Notes under the pieces: generated by a model
Databases searched by the model: none
Seen by the model: only the letters and a program-made list of their open reading frames with translations
What the model was told of the DNA's origin: nothing
Origin: Sinonovacula constricta
Taxonomy: Eukaryota > Mollusca > Bivalvia > Cardiida > Solecurtidae
DNA length: 64,000 nucleotides
Assembly (NCBI GenBank): GCA_007844125.1
Contig: CM017556.1
Span: 69,974,360 to 70,038,359 of the forward strand
Reading direction: 5' to 3'
Shown: in pieces, positions 12,346 to 24,060 of the stretch
How positions within the stretch are numbered: the stretch's first letter is position 1
How the letters are laid out: each line of letters begins with the position of its first letter
Position numbers and translations under genes: made by a program

Positions 12346-13268
12346 TTCGTAATAAAAGTGATAAATACCTGTGAAATGGTACTATATATATGATGCAATC
12401 ATGTTGCATTTTTAACATATTTTATCTTCCTCCTATATCACCGCTCTTCAATCAACGGTTCATGTGCAGAACATCTTAATTTTGTCAAAGCAACCAAATG
12501 TTTCTTAATATTAACTGAGTTGGCCTATTTGTCCAATTTGTCCAGTTTGCCTGGTGTATGAAGATCAGGGAACCATCATGTAAATATTGATCATGGATAC
12601 AATGTGTCACGGTATCTATACCGACGTATATTAATTCGTTATTATTCCGTAAAAATGAAAATTATAGTTCACCTAGAAGTGACTTAACTTTAAAAGCCCA
12701 TTAGTTGCTATGGTTTCCCTTATTATCAATTTCAAAACTGATTTTGTAAATAGTATAGATTTTGTAAATAGTTTTAGTTTTGTGCAGTCTGAACTGGTAT
12801 TTTAAAATGCACACGCTTCTAACCACTTTGAGTGGGAACCTTCCACTTTCCCCATTAACTACAATACTGTGTGGTGTACTTATAGAATTTGTAAAACGTA
12901 AATATATCTATGTATGTCAAGATCATGAACCATTTATAACAAGACAAAAATTATGCATTTACCGTCAAGTGTGTATCTGCTTTTATCTGGAACATGTTAA
13001 GGTGCATTTACTCATTGGTGCGTATCTGTTTGGTAGGGTGGCATGGTTTTGACTGAAGTATATTTTACAAAGCCATCTGCTACTACATGTCCTTACAGCT
13101 ACGTTCTCATCAGGTCTGCCTATAAACACACACGTTCTGAAAATTGTTATGAACATACTTAGTAATGTTCCACGAAGTTCATGGCGTGTGGTGAAAACTG
13201 GTAATAAAAAGGCTTTTCCGACAAGAGAATCTTTCGAATTAACCCGCTCTTCAGTATATTTAAGTATA
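12346..13268. other. 3' flank of the B-box gene, no other gene seen
   Basis: Downstream of the B-box gene on its strand, so it should hold the 3' UTR. No clear AATAAA signal could be assigned on the minus strand close to the stop codon. Confidence 0.4.
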
Positions 13269-14991
13269 CTACTGCAGACATATAATATGTATATAACTGC
13301 ACTCCACAGAGGCAGCACTGGTACTGGACACGTACAGTTTTCGATGCTCTCTATTGTACCATACGGCTCGTGGGTCCTTCAGGCCTGACTGGCTTCGATG
13401 TATAAGTGCGAGTCTGACACCGTCGGCAGACACAACGTGAATTGAGTGCGTTCCCAAGCTGCAAATGTAAATGCATCCGCCATCTCCTAATGTTACTCCA
13501 GCTGGGCGCTTTAATTCATCGTCTTTGTACACCCACTTGGCGACTCCCGATGAGGTCAAACAAGTGAGGGTGTTTTTGTTAAAGTCACTTACATATATTT
13601 CCTTGTTCTCAGCACTGACAGTGACATACTCTGGGCAGTTAAACAATCGATTACCCGATGATGTAAGATGAATCGATTGCATGACCGTGCCGTGCAGATC
13701 CACTATCTGCACCTGTGCTTCTGGACTTGTGTATGATATTACAAGATGATCTCCCATGCATTCAAGACCCCAACATCTACCAGCTAATGGTATACTCCCG
13801 CATGGATCCATGGCGACGTCCGCTGTGTAATATCCAACCTTCCGAACGTCGGGCAGAGTAACTGCAAAACGGGAGCCAGAGAGCCTACACACATCTTGAG
13901 GTGGGGATTGAAAGTGACCGTTTCTTAGTTATCGTATTGCTGTTCATATCAAACAACTTCAGACAACTATTCACTCGATCTGTCAGAACAAGAGCCGTGT
14001 CTGATAGTGCCATTATTCCACGAACATAACATTCATCCTTGTCACTAACTGACTGGATATTCACTTTTGATACATCGGCTACTGTTGTGGCTGGTTTTAA
14101 GGCTTGCTTCTTTCTTATTTCGTACATGTTATCCAGAGATACTTTGACGGACGTCAGATCGTAAGTAAAGTGGAATTCTTTAAAATCAACGTCGTCATAA
14201 ATTTGTTCAAGGGTCTGGACGGATTTAAGTATAAGTGTTTGGTTTTTCTTCACGGCGATAAAAAGCTGCTCATTCTGCTTCATTGCAGCACAAAGGTCAA
14301 TATGTCTCATGCCTGACTCCACTTGTTTCTCATAAGAGGAAAATGCGTTTACTAGTTTGTCCAGCTTATCTGTGTTCTCTTGTTTCAAAAGACATGCTTC
14401 CATTGATACTTGTTCGCCTAAGTTGTCTAGTAGTTTCTCGACGTCTGAACGGAATTCTTTAAAGTCTTCCAGACAGTTATGCTGACATTGATCATTTGTA
14501 TATCGATATCTTCGAATTATCTCTTTAAGCTTGTTGCATATCTCCTTTTGCTTTTTTGAAGCTTTTTGTATTTCTGAAAACGCCTCGGAAGATTTTATAC
14601 CTTTTGAAACATCTGAAATCATATTTACTTTTTGGCAAGATTTGTGTCCAATGGAGAAGCAAAGAGTACATCCAAGCATATCTTCGTCTGAGCAGTACAT
14701 CTCCAAGGGCCGGTCTGGGTGTATGGAACAATTATCAACAGCAACATATGTCGGCCGTTGACTTGGCATGTTTTCGCCGGTAAGGAGTGTGTGGCCCTTT
14801 AGAGCACTGAATCTGTTGTGCTGAATAATACAAGTTTTACACAGGAACTCTCTGCAAGACTGACAATATACTGCTGCGCTTATAACTTGTCCAGCTTTAG
14901 TACAAAGGTCGCAAGTTATGTCGTTGACATGCTCATCCAAATCGTCGGACTGTCCCGAAGACGATGCCCCACGGCCTGGCACCTCGTCCAT
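13269..14991 (-). CDS. B-box/coiled-coil/beta-propeller (TRIM-like) protein with one frameshift
   Basis: Intronless coding region of about 570 codons in two overlapping frames. Frame 1 (13885-14991) starts MDEVPGRG and has a B-box1-like zinc site (Cys27, Cys30, Cys43, Cys46, Cys51, Cys54, His58). B-box2 follows (Cys88, His91, Cys100, Cys108, Cys111, His116, with Cys119 where His is usual). A coiled coil runs from about 130 to 260, then the start of an NHL/YVTN-type propeller. Frame 2 (13269-13892) continues the propeller (DVCRLSGSRFAVTLP, YVSDFNKNTLT, LKRPAGVTLGDGGCIY) to a natural-looking end. There is no RING finger, so ubiquitin-ligase activity is not implied. Such TRIM-like genes are greatly expanded in molluscs and often linked to immune or stress responses. 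The frames join between about 13892 and 13925 by dropping one base: an assembly indel or a young pseudogene. Confidence 0.85.
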
Positions 14992-15012
14992 TTCTGATAA
15001 AAGAAAACAACA
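14990..15012 (-). promoter_or_regulatory. probable 3' splice site of a 5'-UTR intron
   Basis: Immediately upstream of the B-box gene ATG the minus strand reads GTTGTTTTCTTTTATCAG then AAATG. The pyrimidine-rich run plus CAG is a good acceptor, so the gene probably has a non-coding first exon farther upstream. This is inferred from the motif alone. Confidence 0.4.
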
Positions 15013-15138
15013 CCGATAACGACAAAAACACCCGTTACCTTTAAAACGGAAGCTAAATAACTTTGATGATCAGTAATGGGATAATAATGACAATTCCGCA
15101 GCACCTACTAGTGATGTTGATAATACTGATATTTATAT

Positions 15139-15160
15139 TGCTGCTTCTGCTGTTGCTGCT

Positions 15161-15191
<31 letters not shown>
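15139..15191. repeat. (CTG)n/(ATG)n trinucleotide microsatellite
   Basis: A short compound run of CTG followed by ATG units. It explains the Leu/Met and Gln/His runs in the local frames. Confidence 0.95.
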
Positions 15192-15419
15192 TTCATGGTT
15201 TTGAATGACAATAAGTATGACGGTCATGATTATGATGAAAATCATTGTAAGATTGTAATGATATATGCAAATATGTAAGATGCAGCGCGACACGAACACG
15301 CCCACGCACACCATGACACCAGTGACAGCAACAAACCGGTGTACTCGTCTGTCAACAAACAGATTACACGTTGGGCAACACCGGCACATGCACAGAAACA
15401 AACACAAACACATGTACAA

Positions 15420-15550
15420 GGAAATATGACACAGTCTTACGAGCATTGGAACATATACTAGTATTTGGGAGGGCACAGGACAAAGGTTTTCACATGCAAG
15501 CCAAACGTAAAAGTAAGAACAGGTATGTGATGATTCATTAAACACAAAGA
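15420..15550. repeat. dispersed repeat, pair member 1
   Basis: Shares a diverged block (GAGCATTGGAACA..., then GGACAAAGGTTTTCACATGCA and GTAAAAGTAAGAACA) with 62390-62520 in the same orientation. The function is unknown; it is probably a non-autonomous element fragment. Confidence 0.55.
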
Positions 15551-17020
15551 GTAAACCAAAAGGTTACCAACTTGGAGTGTTCAATCGGCAAAAGGGACTA
15601 GCATTCCCACAGGTTTGTTTGTAGACCAAGCAGAGAGTATCTGCGCCATGTTAAAAAGTAAATATGCACACAATATAATAATCCTGCAGACAACTGTCCT
15701 ATACAAAAACACATAACACAATACACGAATACGGAAATTCCTTTCTGTACACTTGAGGTAAACATATACCCTTGAATGCACGTTAAGGTATTAGATGTGT
15801 AATCAAACTCATGAACATTCGTGTAATGTCGGCATTTAGCGTTTTACGATTTTACATGTTCGATCATTTACGTCAACACTCGGCCTTCCGAGAATAAAAT
15901 CACCCGATTATTAAAGTTTTTCAATTTTTCCAATGAAATCGTGTCAATTTCGTCACTCCAAAATAGCGATAAGGAATCGCGGTCAGCGAGAAAGATTTGT
16001 AAAAAGAAGCAAAATTAAAGCAAAGAAAGAAAAAAGTGAGTTTTTCACATTTTTTTGGAGTTTTTTTTTAGAAAAGTATACTCTTAAAAAAATAGAAAAC
16101 AAATGACATTACTGTGTTTTCTTTATTTTTATTCATCTTAATTTGACATGTATGAGATTATTTGAAGGTCAGATTTGAGGACGTTGACCTAGTACATAAA
16201 ATTCGCAAAACTTTAGTTAGCTGAGGTGAAACGTTGTTAAAATTCAGAAAATAGCCCAGAATACAATGCTGAATAATGTGATATATCTTTTGTCAGGATT
16301 TAATTTAGTCACTATTACACATTTTATACCGTAAGTATAAATGAAAATTATCTCCAAGGATAAAGAACAAAAACATTTACAGCCAACTAATTATTTCCAA
16401 TACAGAAACATTTTATGCATAATGGAGCATCGTAACAATAGCAATACTAGTATATTAAAGAAAAAATAACATTAGTGAAATACAACTTTACTTCACCGAA
16501 ACTACTAGACAACCGATGAATACAATATTACAAGAATGCCATTCTTTTTTTTTTTTCTTTTTTTTTTTGCACATCTATTTATGGAAATTTAATATTGATG
16601 CTTTCATGTAAAATCTCACCCTCGTTTAGTCTCCTTCGTCTCCCCATCTAAATACATAAGACACTGACGAATGTGTATCCTTGTATATTGTCGTTCATAC
16701 GGCAATTGATGGACGTTCTTTATGAAACAAACTTAACACATAATCATTAGTGTCAAGATTACTCCGCCGTTCTTCTTCGTATTGACCGGTTATCTTTGCA
16801 CGCCCAACACGTTGCGAACTGCGCAGATAAGACGCACATAAGCCGTTATTACTACAAAAAGTAAAGTAAAATGTCGATGTGTAAACACACTACTTGTACC
16901 GGTTAGGTAATCAATGTTGCAGTAGCATGAGCTATGTGATAAACACCAGGGAACTTCTTTATTGCACTATTTTCAAATCGATGTCTCCAAGATAGTGTCA
17001 AGGTTGTGCCTTGTGTACAA
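15551..17020. other. non-coding sequence
   Basis: No gene recognised. A poly-T tract lies at 16543-16569. Confidence 0.45.
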
Positions 17021-17489
17021 TAATGTTGGGTCGATATACCGCGATAAGCCGATATTTGCCGGGTTTTGACCGTACTTTTGTCGGTTTTGCCGCGTATCGA
17101 TACAAGTGAAGCAACTCCGACCAAAAAATCGAAAAATTAACAAACAGTTATCCCCTGGTAAGGCACGCTACTCGAATTGCTCTTAAATTCGAAGCTACGA
17201 CTGGCATAAGAACACAGTTTTTTTAGACTGGTGCGCATGCGCCAGTCTTAAGTAACGATACTGTGAACTCAGCGACGCGCGGTTTTTAACATCGGGTGTA
17301 TCATTGCGACCACGAGAGCGTATTCAAGTAGTTGTGCAGCATAAGAAGTAGTGCGTTTTTAGAAAACACAAATATTACGAAGGAATGCGAACCTTTGTAA
17401 GGCAATGCGACAAATAAAAACAAGGAAACAATGTAATGTTGTTTTTCGAACAAATATGAAAGGATATTAAAAGAAAGATTACAAAAAAA

Positions 17490-17560
17490 TCAGTCACGTG
17501 ACAAGCGGGAGATAGCGTTGGTCGCCATTTTGGATAGATCGGAGTGCTTTTGAACGAATT
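17490..17560. repeat. duplicated CACGTG/GCCATTTT motif block, copy 1
   Basis: AATCAGTCACGTGAC, then GCGGGA, then a GCGTTGGTCGCCATTTTGG stretch. The same ordered set recurs at 17880-17940. The palindromic TCACGTGA is an E-box and GCCATTTT is a YY1-type core; together they look like an old promoter duplicated in tandem within the hAT region. Confidence 0.55.
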
Positions 17561-17879
17561 TCTGCTCAGCTTTCAATGACCGTAAGTAAGTTGGCAGATA
17601 TTTATGCTAATGCATTGTTGCGATCGACGTAAAAATTAGGATTGTAACTGTTTCAGTCTCTTAAGTTACGTGGGCCTTGTGCATTTCATTGTTGACACTA
17701 CTTCAGTTGTGGCGGAAGCTGATCATAACTGCATTAGAACTAGAAGGTTTTTTATCGTTAACTTCAGATAATGCATTTTTCGTAACGTTTGTAGTGTGTT
17801 GTTAGTTTAATAAGCTAACTGACTTCGGCATTTTTTGTCTTGAAATCTAGACCTAAATACAGGAGGCTACGATTATAAA

Positions 17880-17940
17880 CAAATCAGTCACGTGACCAAA
17901 ATTGCGGGAAAATCTAGCGTGGGTTGCCATTTTTGTAAGC
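17880..17940. repeat. duplicated CACGTG/GCCATTTT motif block, copy 2
   Basis: AATCAGTCACGTGACC, then GCGGGA, then GCGTGGGTTGCCATTTTTG. It is diverged from copy 1 but keeps the same order and spacing of motifs, 385-390 bp downstream. Confidence 0.55.
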
Positions 17941-18952
17941 TTCTGTGGATTGAGAGTTTCCTAAGCAATATTAAGGTAGCAGTGACATCCATTGGTGGAA
18001 TGTATGTTACATAATTATGTACATTTATGTTACAATACTGATGATCGCAACCGTTCACGTAACCTTCATGCTGTCCTACTGTTGACAATCACTGTACTTC
18101 TATTGCATGAACCAATTACAACAGCCAGGTTAATGGTTATCACCACGATACTGTATACTCAGTGATTTCAATAGCTTTCACTTTTGTTGAGAATTTCTTT
18201 GACAATTTTCAAGGGGTCATGATCAGATTGACACAAGTCAAATCATGTGTTCACGAACTTAACTAATTGTAAAATTGCTTTAACTTCATTTCCATATACT
18301 TACAAGGATCCAATTAGTATTTACTTCATTTTTTAAATGCTTTACATACTACGTTTATGGTTATTCTTGCGCTTCTGCATCAAAATGACCCCCAAGCTAA
18401 GATTAAGGTGAGGTCAAAACGGGAAAACCTCAATTTTCCTTGCATCAAAATGCAAATATCTGGATCTGTTAAAATCCCTGAATATACTGAATTATTTGCT
18501 AATGTTGTTGATAGTGACTGTCACGTACAAACGAAAAGAACATACACGTAGTTTCATATGTTTCGAGTAATGATATCTGTGCAGGAAAAGTTTGATTCTT
18601 TTGTTCTTCTCCACCTCTCTATTGTTCATCTTCAAATGTTTTTCAAAGTTTTGTTACATTAAATTCTTATATGAAAACTACTAATTGTTATTCATTGCTC
18701 CCCTATGACAGCCAATGTAAGACCATCAACAGCAATCTTTCCAATTCCTTAATGTGCATTTCGCCGTTCAAGACATCTTGATTACTCCCTTGGAACTACG
18801 CTTTCAACCGGCGCGCCAGTCTTCCAACGCTTTCAGCGCTTTGATTTACTATATGTCGGCGCGTTTCTGCCATTACGCACTTTACGAACGTGCGTAACCT
18901 CCGTTCGAAAATCGAAAATCTAGAAGTACCAAAAACACTAAGAAAGTCGATG

Positions 18953-18968
18953 CCTAACCCGGGTTAGG
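18953..18968. repeat. perfect 16-bp palindrome CCTAACCCGGGTTAGG
   Basis: A perfect palindrome made of two head-to-head telomere-like octamers (CCTAACCC and GGGTTAGG). Such a short sequence may be chance. Confidence 0.9.
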
Positions 18969-19228
18969 TATGACATATTTTATTTCCGTAGTTTCTATGT
19001 TATAAAATCTTATTTCCACACCAATCAAGTTGAAAATGTTTAAAATGGTTAAACTTATACACGTCAGGATTTTACTATATTTAGTCGTTCATATTTTGCG
19101 TTAAGTTTCTCGCATGTCCGCATTTTGCCTGTTATTCATTAGAAAAGAGCCGAATGTATTCAAAAGTATTACTACAAAGGTTATTGCCCTTGCAATTGTG
19201 CGTAACTTCAAAAACGGCCCAGACACGC

Positions 19229-19672
19229 GCCTGCTATATGTTTCATATAAGCATCTGTGAACAGAACATTTTTGTTTACTTCCCGAACAGAAAAATCTTA
19301 CCTGAACTTTGTAATACTATATATTGCGACATTTCCTAGCCGCAAGAAATTGCACGCTGACCAGTAGTCTAGACCAATAATTTCAAAAGTATATCCGGTG
19401 ACTTGACAGGTCAATAATCTCGGCGGTAAACAGGCCAAAGACATCCCTGTTCAATAGCTGATTTGCAACAATCTATCATTAAACTTCCATCAAAACTGAC
19501 ATTTACTGACTGATTTACACATACTTTGTACAAAAATGCCATTTAATCAGTCTTCTTCATTCAACTTTTAATCAGTATTCGTCAGCAGAAACAGGGACTC
19601 TTTTGTCTTGTTCTCTTGTTCTGTTTCCTGTTATTAGGTAACGAAAGGCATTAAACTGTGTTCTGACGCCGA
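19229..19672. repeat. direct duplication, copy A (interrupted)
   Basis: The block from CTATATGTTTCATATAAGCA through CCGCAAGAAATTGCACG, and then from GGGACTCTTTTGTCTTGTTC to TTCTGACGCC, recurs nearly unchanged at 20205-20392. Here the two halves are separated by about 230 extra bases (roughly 19362-19593). Confidence 0.85.
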
Positions 19673-20204
19673 CTGCTAGCTTTACTACATGACGCTTACA
19701 TGGCCTAAGAAGGTTAGACGCCACTTAAATAAGTTTGTTCTATATTCTTTAGTGAATCGCGAAAAGATGGAAACAAAATTGCACCATGACCAAGTTATGG
19801 TGGACCCCCATAACCATATATAGGTAAAACGAGCTATTTATTGTCTATCAGAAAGACCCAGAAATAAGGCAACTTTTGCATCTTGTAAGAAGGTTCAGCT
19901 TCATAGAATGCGCATACCGCCAAATTGCCAGTCGGTAACCGCCAAATTTCAATGAAATATGTACTTCCTGTAAAAGTGTATCAGTTCATTATTGTGCATA
20001 GGGGTTGAAGACTTTTGCTTTCTTTTTATTCTACATAGTTTCAGCTTCTTTTGACACTAAAAGATTGAGATTATCTTCAAAATAGGAAATTTAATGCCAA
20101 AACATAGCAACAGACTGTTACTAAAGAGAAAAAGTCCATGTCACACATTCTACTTCCGGTCGGTATTTAGTGTAACCACCCCTAAGAACACAGTTTGTTT
20201 CACT

Positions 20205-20392
20205 ATATGTTTCATATAAGCATCTGTGAACAGAAAATTGTTAGTTTACTTCCCGAACAGAAAAATCTTACCTGAACTTTGTATATATTGCGACATTTTC
20301 TAGCCGCAAGAAATGGCACGTTGACAGGGACTCTTTTGTCTTGTTCTTTTGTTTCCTGTTCTTGGGTAACGAAAGGCATAAAACTGTTCTGA
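20205..20392. repeat. direct duplication, copy B (contiguous)
   Basis: Contains both halves of copy A joined directly at GCACGTTGACAGGGACTC. Either copy A gained about 230 bp or copy B lost it. Confidence 0.85.
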
Positions 20393-20508
20393 CGCCTACA
20401 TGTTTGTTATCGTCTGCACTGCAGACTATGCACAGTCAGAAATTGAGAATGTCCGCTCGAAAATCGAACGTGTAGGGACTCTTTCATAAAATAAATAACA
20501 AACGGACC

Positions 20509-20660
20509 AAATGCAATCTATGCAACACGGAAATCGCGACTTCTGGAGGCCCCACTAATATATCCACCAATCTAAGGCGGCATTATGGGATTCAAGATGC
20601 GGCATCCAGCCCGTGTGCCCATCCCGCTCTAAAAAGGGTTGATGTGAAAGTAGAAAATAA
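20509..20660 (+). pseudogene. hAT transposase remnant: BED zinc finger
   Basis: The frame reads KCNLCNTEIATSGG and then NISTNLRRHYG. The Cys-x2-Cys pair followed by NLRRH is the BED zinc-finger signature of ZBED/hAT transposases. The reading frame closes soon after. Confidence 0.75.
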
Positions 20661-21439
20661 AGTTGGTACGTAATAACTATTGAAGAGAGAATGTATATTA
20701 ATAATTCAGTTAAATAATTAATATTGATACAGTGTTGCCTCGCACAAAAAACTAATTTTTAATTAATTAATTAATTTGAAATAATTCCGCCCCTACTGCA
20801 GTTCACAAAATAGAGTTCTTGATAAGTAACTTTCAATATTAAGCACTTTCATGACCACCTCTGACAACAAGCACACCACCCACAGCAGATGTCCAAGAAA
20901 AAAATACAAAACCCATGGACGAAAGCTAGGCAGGGCAGAATGACAGCATCGAAATCCAATGCCATCACAAATGCAGTGATGTATTACCTAGTGCAGGATC
21001 TTTGACCATTTAGCACTATCGAGAGTCTAACATTCAGGAAATTTTCCCAAGTTCTGCATATTATAATAATCAAATAATCGAACAGTTTAAGTCCAATTAT
21101 ATCAAGTATCGAATAAACCGGCCTTTTTAACAAGTACATTTTGCATAAGTATGATGAGGGAGGAATAAAAAATACTTAAATAGAGAAACATATCCAATTA
21201 AATTAATTTTAATCAATTAAATTTAAAAAATTAGATTTGTAAAGCAGACATTTGAGGGCTTTCCAGAGGATTCCATAAGAAGCCGCTGATCAGGGTCTAT
21301 ACTGTGTGCGTTGTCATGTCTAAGATGTGGTGAGAGAAAATGGCTAAAACAAGTGGTAAAATTTAGTAAAGCTTGGGCAAAGTAGCAAATGGGCAATTTT
21401 TGCTATGCTGCTTCATCTTTTGTGTTTCGCTAAGGAAAT

Positions 21440-21670
21440 TGTTCTTCTAATTTCAGGAACATGTTGTAAACATTGCAGCCAAGGTATCAATCCCCTAGCC
21501 GAAAAGCAGTTTCTGAAAAGCTTATTGCCTGCAATGGTTGAACGGGAAAAGGCTCTGCTACAGAAGGAGCTGAATGAAGCCCTTGATGTAGTTCTGACAT
21601 CGGATGGATGGACCTTTCTATCAGCAGTATTCCTACCTGACCATCCAAGCCATTTCTTAAAGGAATGTGT
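21440..21670 (+). pseudogene. hAT transposase remnant: middle region
   Basis: The plus-strand frame contains FLKSLLPAMVEREKALLQKE followed by VVLTSDGWTF. The last motif corresponds to the TTDGWT block around the first catalytic Asp of the hAT RNaseH-like domain. The rest of the catalytic domain is deleted. Confidence 0.75.
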
Positions 21671-21686
21671 CTAAAGTCCTACAGAC

Positions 21687-21800
21687 GTACAAACGTCGGC
21701 TGCCTCAGAACGAGTTTTCAGCAATACTGGCGACATTGTCTCAGCAACAAGGTCATGCCTTAAATGCGAGACGGTCAACAGCCTCGTGTTTCCCCCCCAA
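21687..21800 (+). pseudogene. hAT transposase remnant: C-terminal dimerisation domain
   Basis: Encodes QTSAASERVFSNTGDIVSA then RSCLKCETVNSLVF, a close match to the hAT C-terminal consensus (SAASERVFS-AG-I----R--L----V--L-F). It follows the middle remnant almost directly, showing an internal deletion of most of the catalytic domain. Confidence 0.85.
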
Positions 21801-22171
21801 AACATGAAACTGCCCTAAACAATTTAGAAACTGTAAAATCTCATCTGGATCTACGCTGTTTTTTCTCTGAAAGTAGTTAATTTGAGAAATTAACCTGAGC
21901 CTCAGACCCGTTCCCTCGTGTTTGATGTTGTTCAACCATTAAACCGTTTGAGTTAAATATTACTTTGTTTTTAATTATGTGTGTTTAAATTATGATAATC
22001 TTTCCCCTACATTGGTTATGACAAAGTCTGGTACAAAAATTGGTGCATGTGTTTGTTATAAATGCAAATATTTACTTCTGTACCATATCGCCTATACGTA
22101 TCGCGTATCGGTTTGTGCGTATCGCAATGCGTATCGTATCGGGTTTTTCCGTATCGGCCCAGTCCCCTAGA

Positions 22172-22265
22172 AAATCTAGTAGTAGTAGTAGTAGTAATAG
22201 TAGTAGTACTAGAAGTAGAAGTAGCAGTTGTAGTAGTAGCAGTGGTAGTAGTGGTGGTATTAGAA
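22172..22265. repeat. (TAG)n trinucleotide microsatellite
   Basis: Degenerate TAG/AGT repeat starting right after the hAT right end. Confidence 0.95.
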
Positions 22266-22412
22266 GTCAGTATAATCAGGTGTTGTTGTTTGGTGTGTAT
22301 TAATATTCCTAATTATGTGGAGATAGTTGTACATAATAATATATAATAGTTCATGGTGGTGGTTTGTAGACAGTCGTTTCACCATTCATTCTTGGTATAG
22401 TTATGCATATAA

Positions 22413-24060
22413 CTAATAATAATTTGTTGACACATGTTCAATTTCGTTTAGAACATTTGCTCTTCTCAATTTAAATGGCCTGTCGAAAGATCTCACTATT
22501 TTCCGGCATAATATTGCATTAATTTCCCAACATAATGGAAACAAATCTTGACGGAGTTTAATGTACAGAGGACAGATAAGAAGAACGTCTAACTCGTCTT
22601 CCACTGTGTTCATAACCCTTCTCTTGGCATACAAGGAAGTATCGAGAACTTCGTCAACATCCATATGCCTACCCCTTTCTATAATTAAACAATTGCCAGA
22701 ACATCTAAAGTTTGATAAGAGCGTTCTTGTATCTGTAAGAGTTATCCATGGATAACTACTGTTCACCATCAAATAAAGAGTTGAGGTATTTATAGTAGAT
22801 TGTCGTGGGTGATCTTGATTTGCAGGTTTTGAATCCAACAATTCTTAAACCTTTCAGTAAGTAACCGGACAAAAAATTGTTTATCCAGGAGTAGCCAATC
22901 ACAGTCTTAAAATGGCGTTTTCATAAGTGAGACGCCCAAGTCACTCTTCCAGCACTATCAAGGTAACACAGATTCGGATATCTATGGTTTTGGCATTTGT
23001 CTTAGTTTAGCAAAAAACAACAACAACAAAAACAACAACATCTGGACCTACTAATTACAGAAATGGGCGTACGGCCGCTTTCACTTAATGCAAATTAAGT
23101 GTTTATATGTTGATTTTAACAACACATTATTTTTCAATAGTCAACATGAACTCTTTCGATTTCTTCTCGTACCTCATAGCCCTAAATTTCTGCTGACTTG
23201 CACAAAATTGGTAGTATCATACTATCAAATATCGGTAGTTTAAATGCTTCCATGTGGTTACAATGACCAAAACGACTGTTGGTATTTACGGATACTAAAC
23301 AACGATAGCGTACTTGTAAAGCAAGCAAAGCATTTATAAAAAGGTACGACTTCTATTGGGTTTTCAATTAAGGTCCATTCAGATTCCTCAATAGGGTCAC
23401 CGTTTATAAAACAACAACATTATTTGGATTCATCCATATTTATGCACATGACAGATTCTTTACAATTGTCTTCGGATAAAGAAATCTAGTTTTGTAGGTT
23501 GCGGACGGTGCCTGCAAAGCATGCAACGTCATCTGCAGACATAGATGTATGTAAATCTCAGTATGTTGCGATGTAAAGAATCTAAACTGAGATCTTTTGC
23601 GAATATTCTTGACAAGATCATTAATGAATAGGGAACAAATCAGTTATGAGCTGATACAACCTTGCCTAGTACCAGTCTTTCATTCAACTATTCCTCCATG
23701 ATATCCTCCGCTCATATATTGACCACACCAAGCCTTTTCTAGACCCCAACTAACCTTAACACAGCTCATATGTGAAGTGTACATTGACTTGGAAATATAA
23801 AGATAGTGTCCATACATCCCATGTCTGTGCATACACGACCAAGGCGTTAAGTTATCGCATCCATCAAAAGCCCGTTTAAAGTCTATATAAACTGCATAAA
23901 ATCGACCTTTGCGCTTGCTTAGATATTTTTGAATAACTGCTTGTAGAGTGAAGATATTATTTAGAATATAGCCAGCTGGGGTTTTTATCAATAATATTAT
24001 TATCGTCACACCATTTACTAAGTTGTTAAGCATTATCCGCTTTTTACGTGTCTGAAAACT
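22413..24060 (-). pseudogene. decayed LINE (non-LTR retrotransposon) reverse transcriptase
   Basis: Reading the minus strand from 24.03 kb: IFTLQAVIQKYLSKRKGRFY then VYIDFKRAFD (RT motif A with its Asp). Near 23.65 kb comes a frame with GTRQGC and LFINDL (motif B region), and near 23.53 kb SADDVACFAG-like sequence (the catalytic DD of motif C). The last part (22413-22841) has VEDELDVLLICPLYIKLRQD, the typical C-terminal segment of many animal LINEs. Several stops and frameshifts make it dead. The clade is not certain (CR1/jockey-like). Confidence 0.75.

Larger units (their letters stand above)
17024..22168 (+). mobile_element. decayed BED-finger hAT transposon
   Basis: The left end reads AATGTTGGGTCGATATACC and the right end, on the opposite strand, GGGGACTGGGCCGATACGG. 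Both are followed inward by repeated CGATAxG motifs, as in many ZBED-like hAT elements. Between them lie three transposase remnants on the plus strand in the right order: BED finger, an RNaseH-like segment and the hAT dimerisation block. No 8-bp target duplication could be confirmed. The interior also holds a duplicated block (19.23-19.67 versus 20.20-20.39 kb), so it has been rearranged. Confidence 0.7.

Noticed and set aside
13149..13671. Plus-strand frames opposite the B-box gene
   Set aside because: Antisense shadows of the propeller-coding frame.
15108..15545. 145-codon minus frame ending in poly-Gln/His
   Set aside because: Its end is the CTG/ATG microsatellite and the rest overlaps a dispersed repeat.
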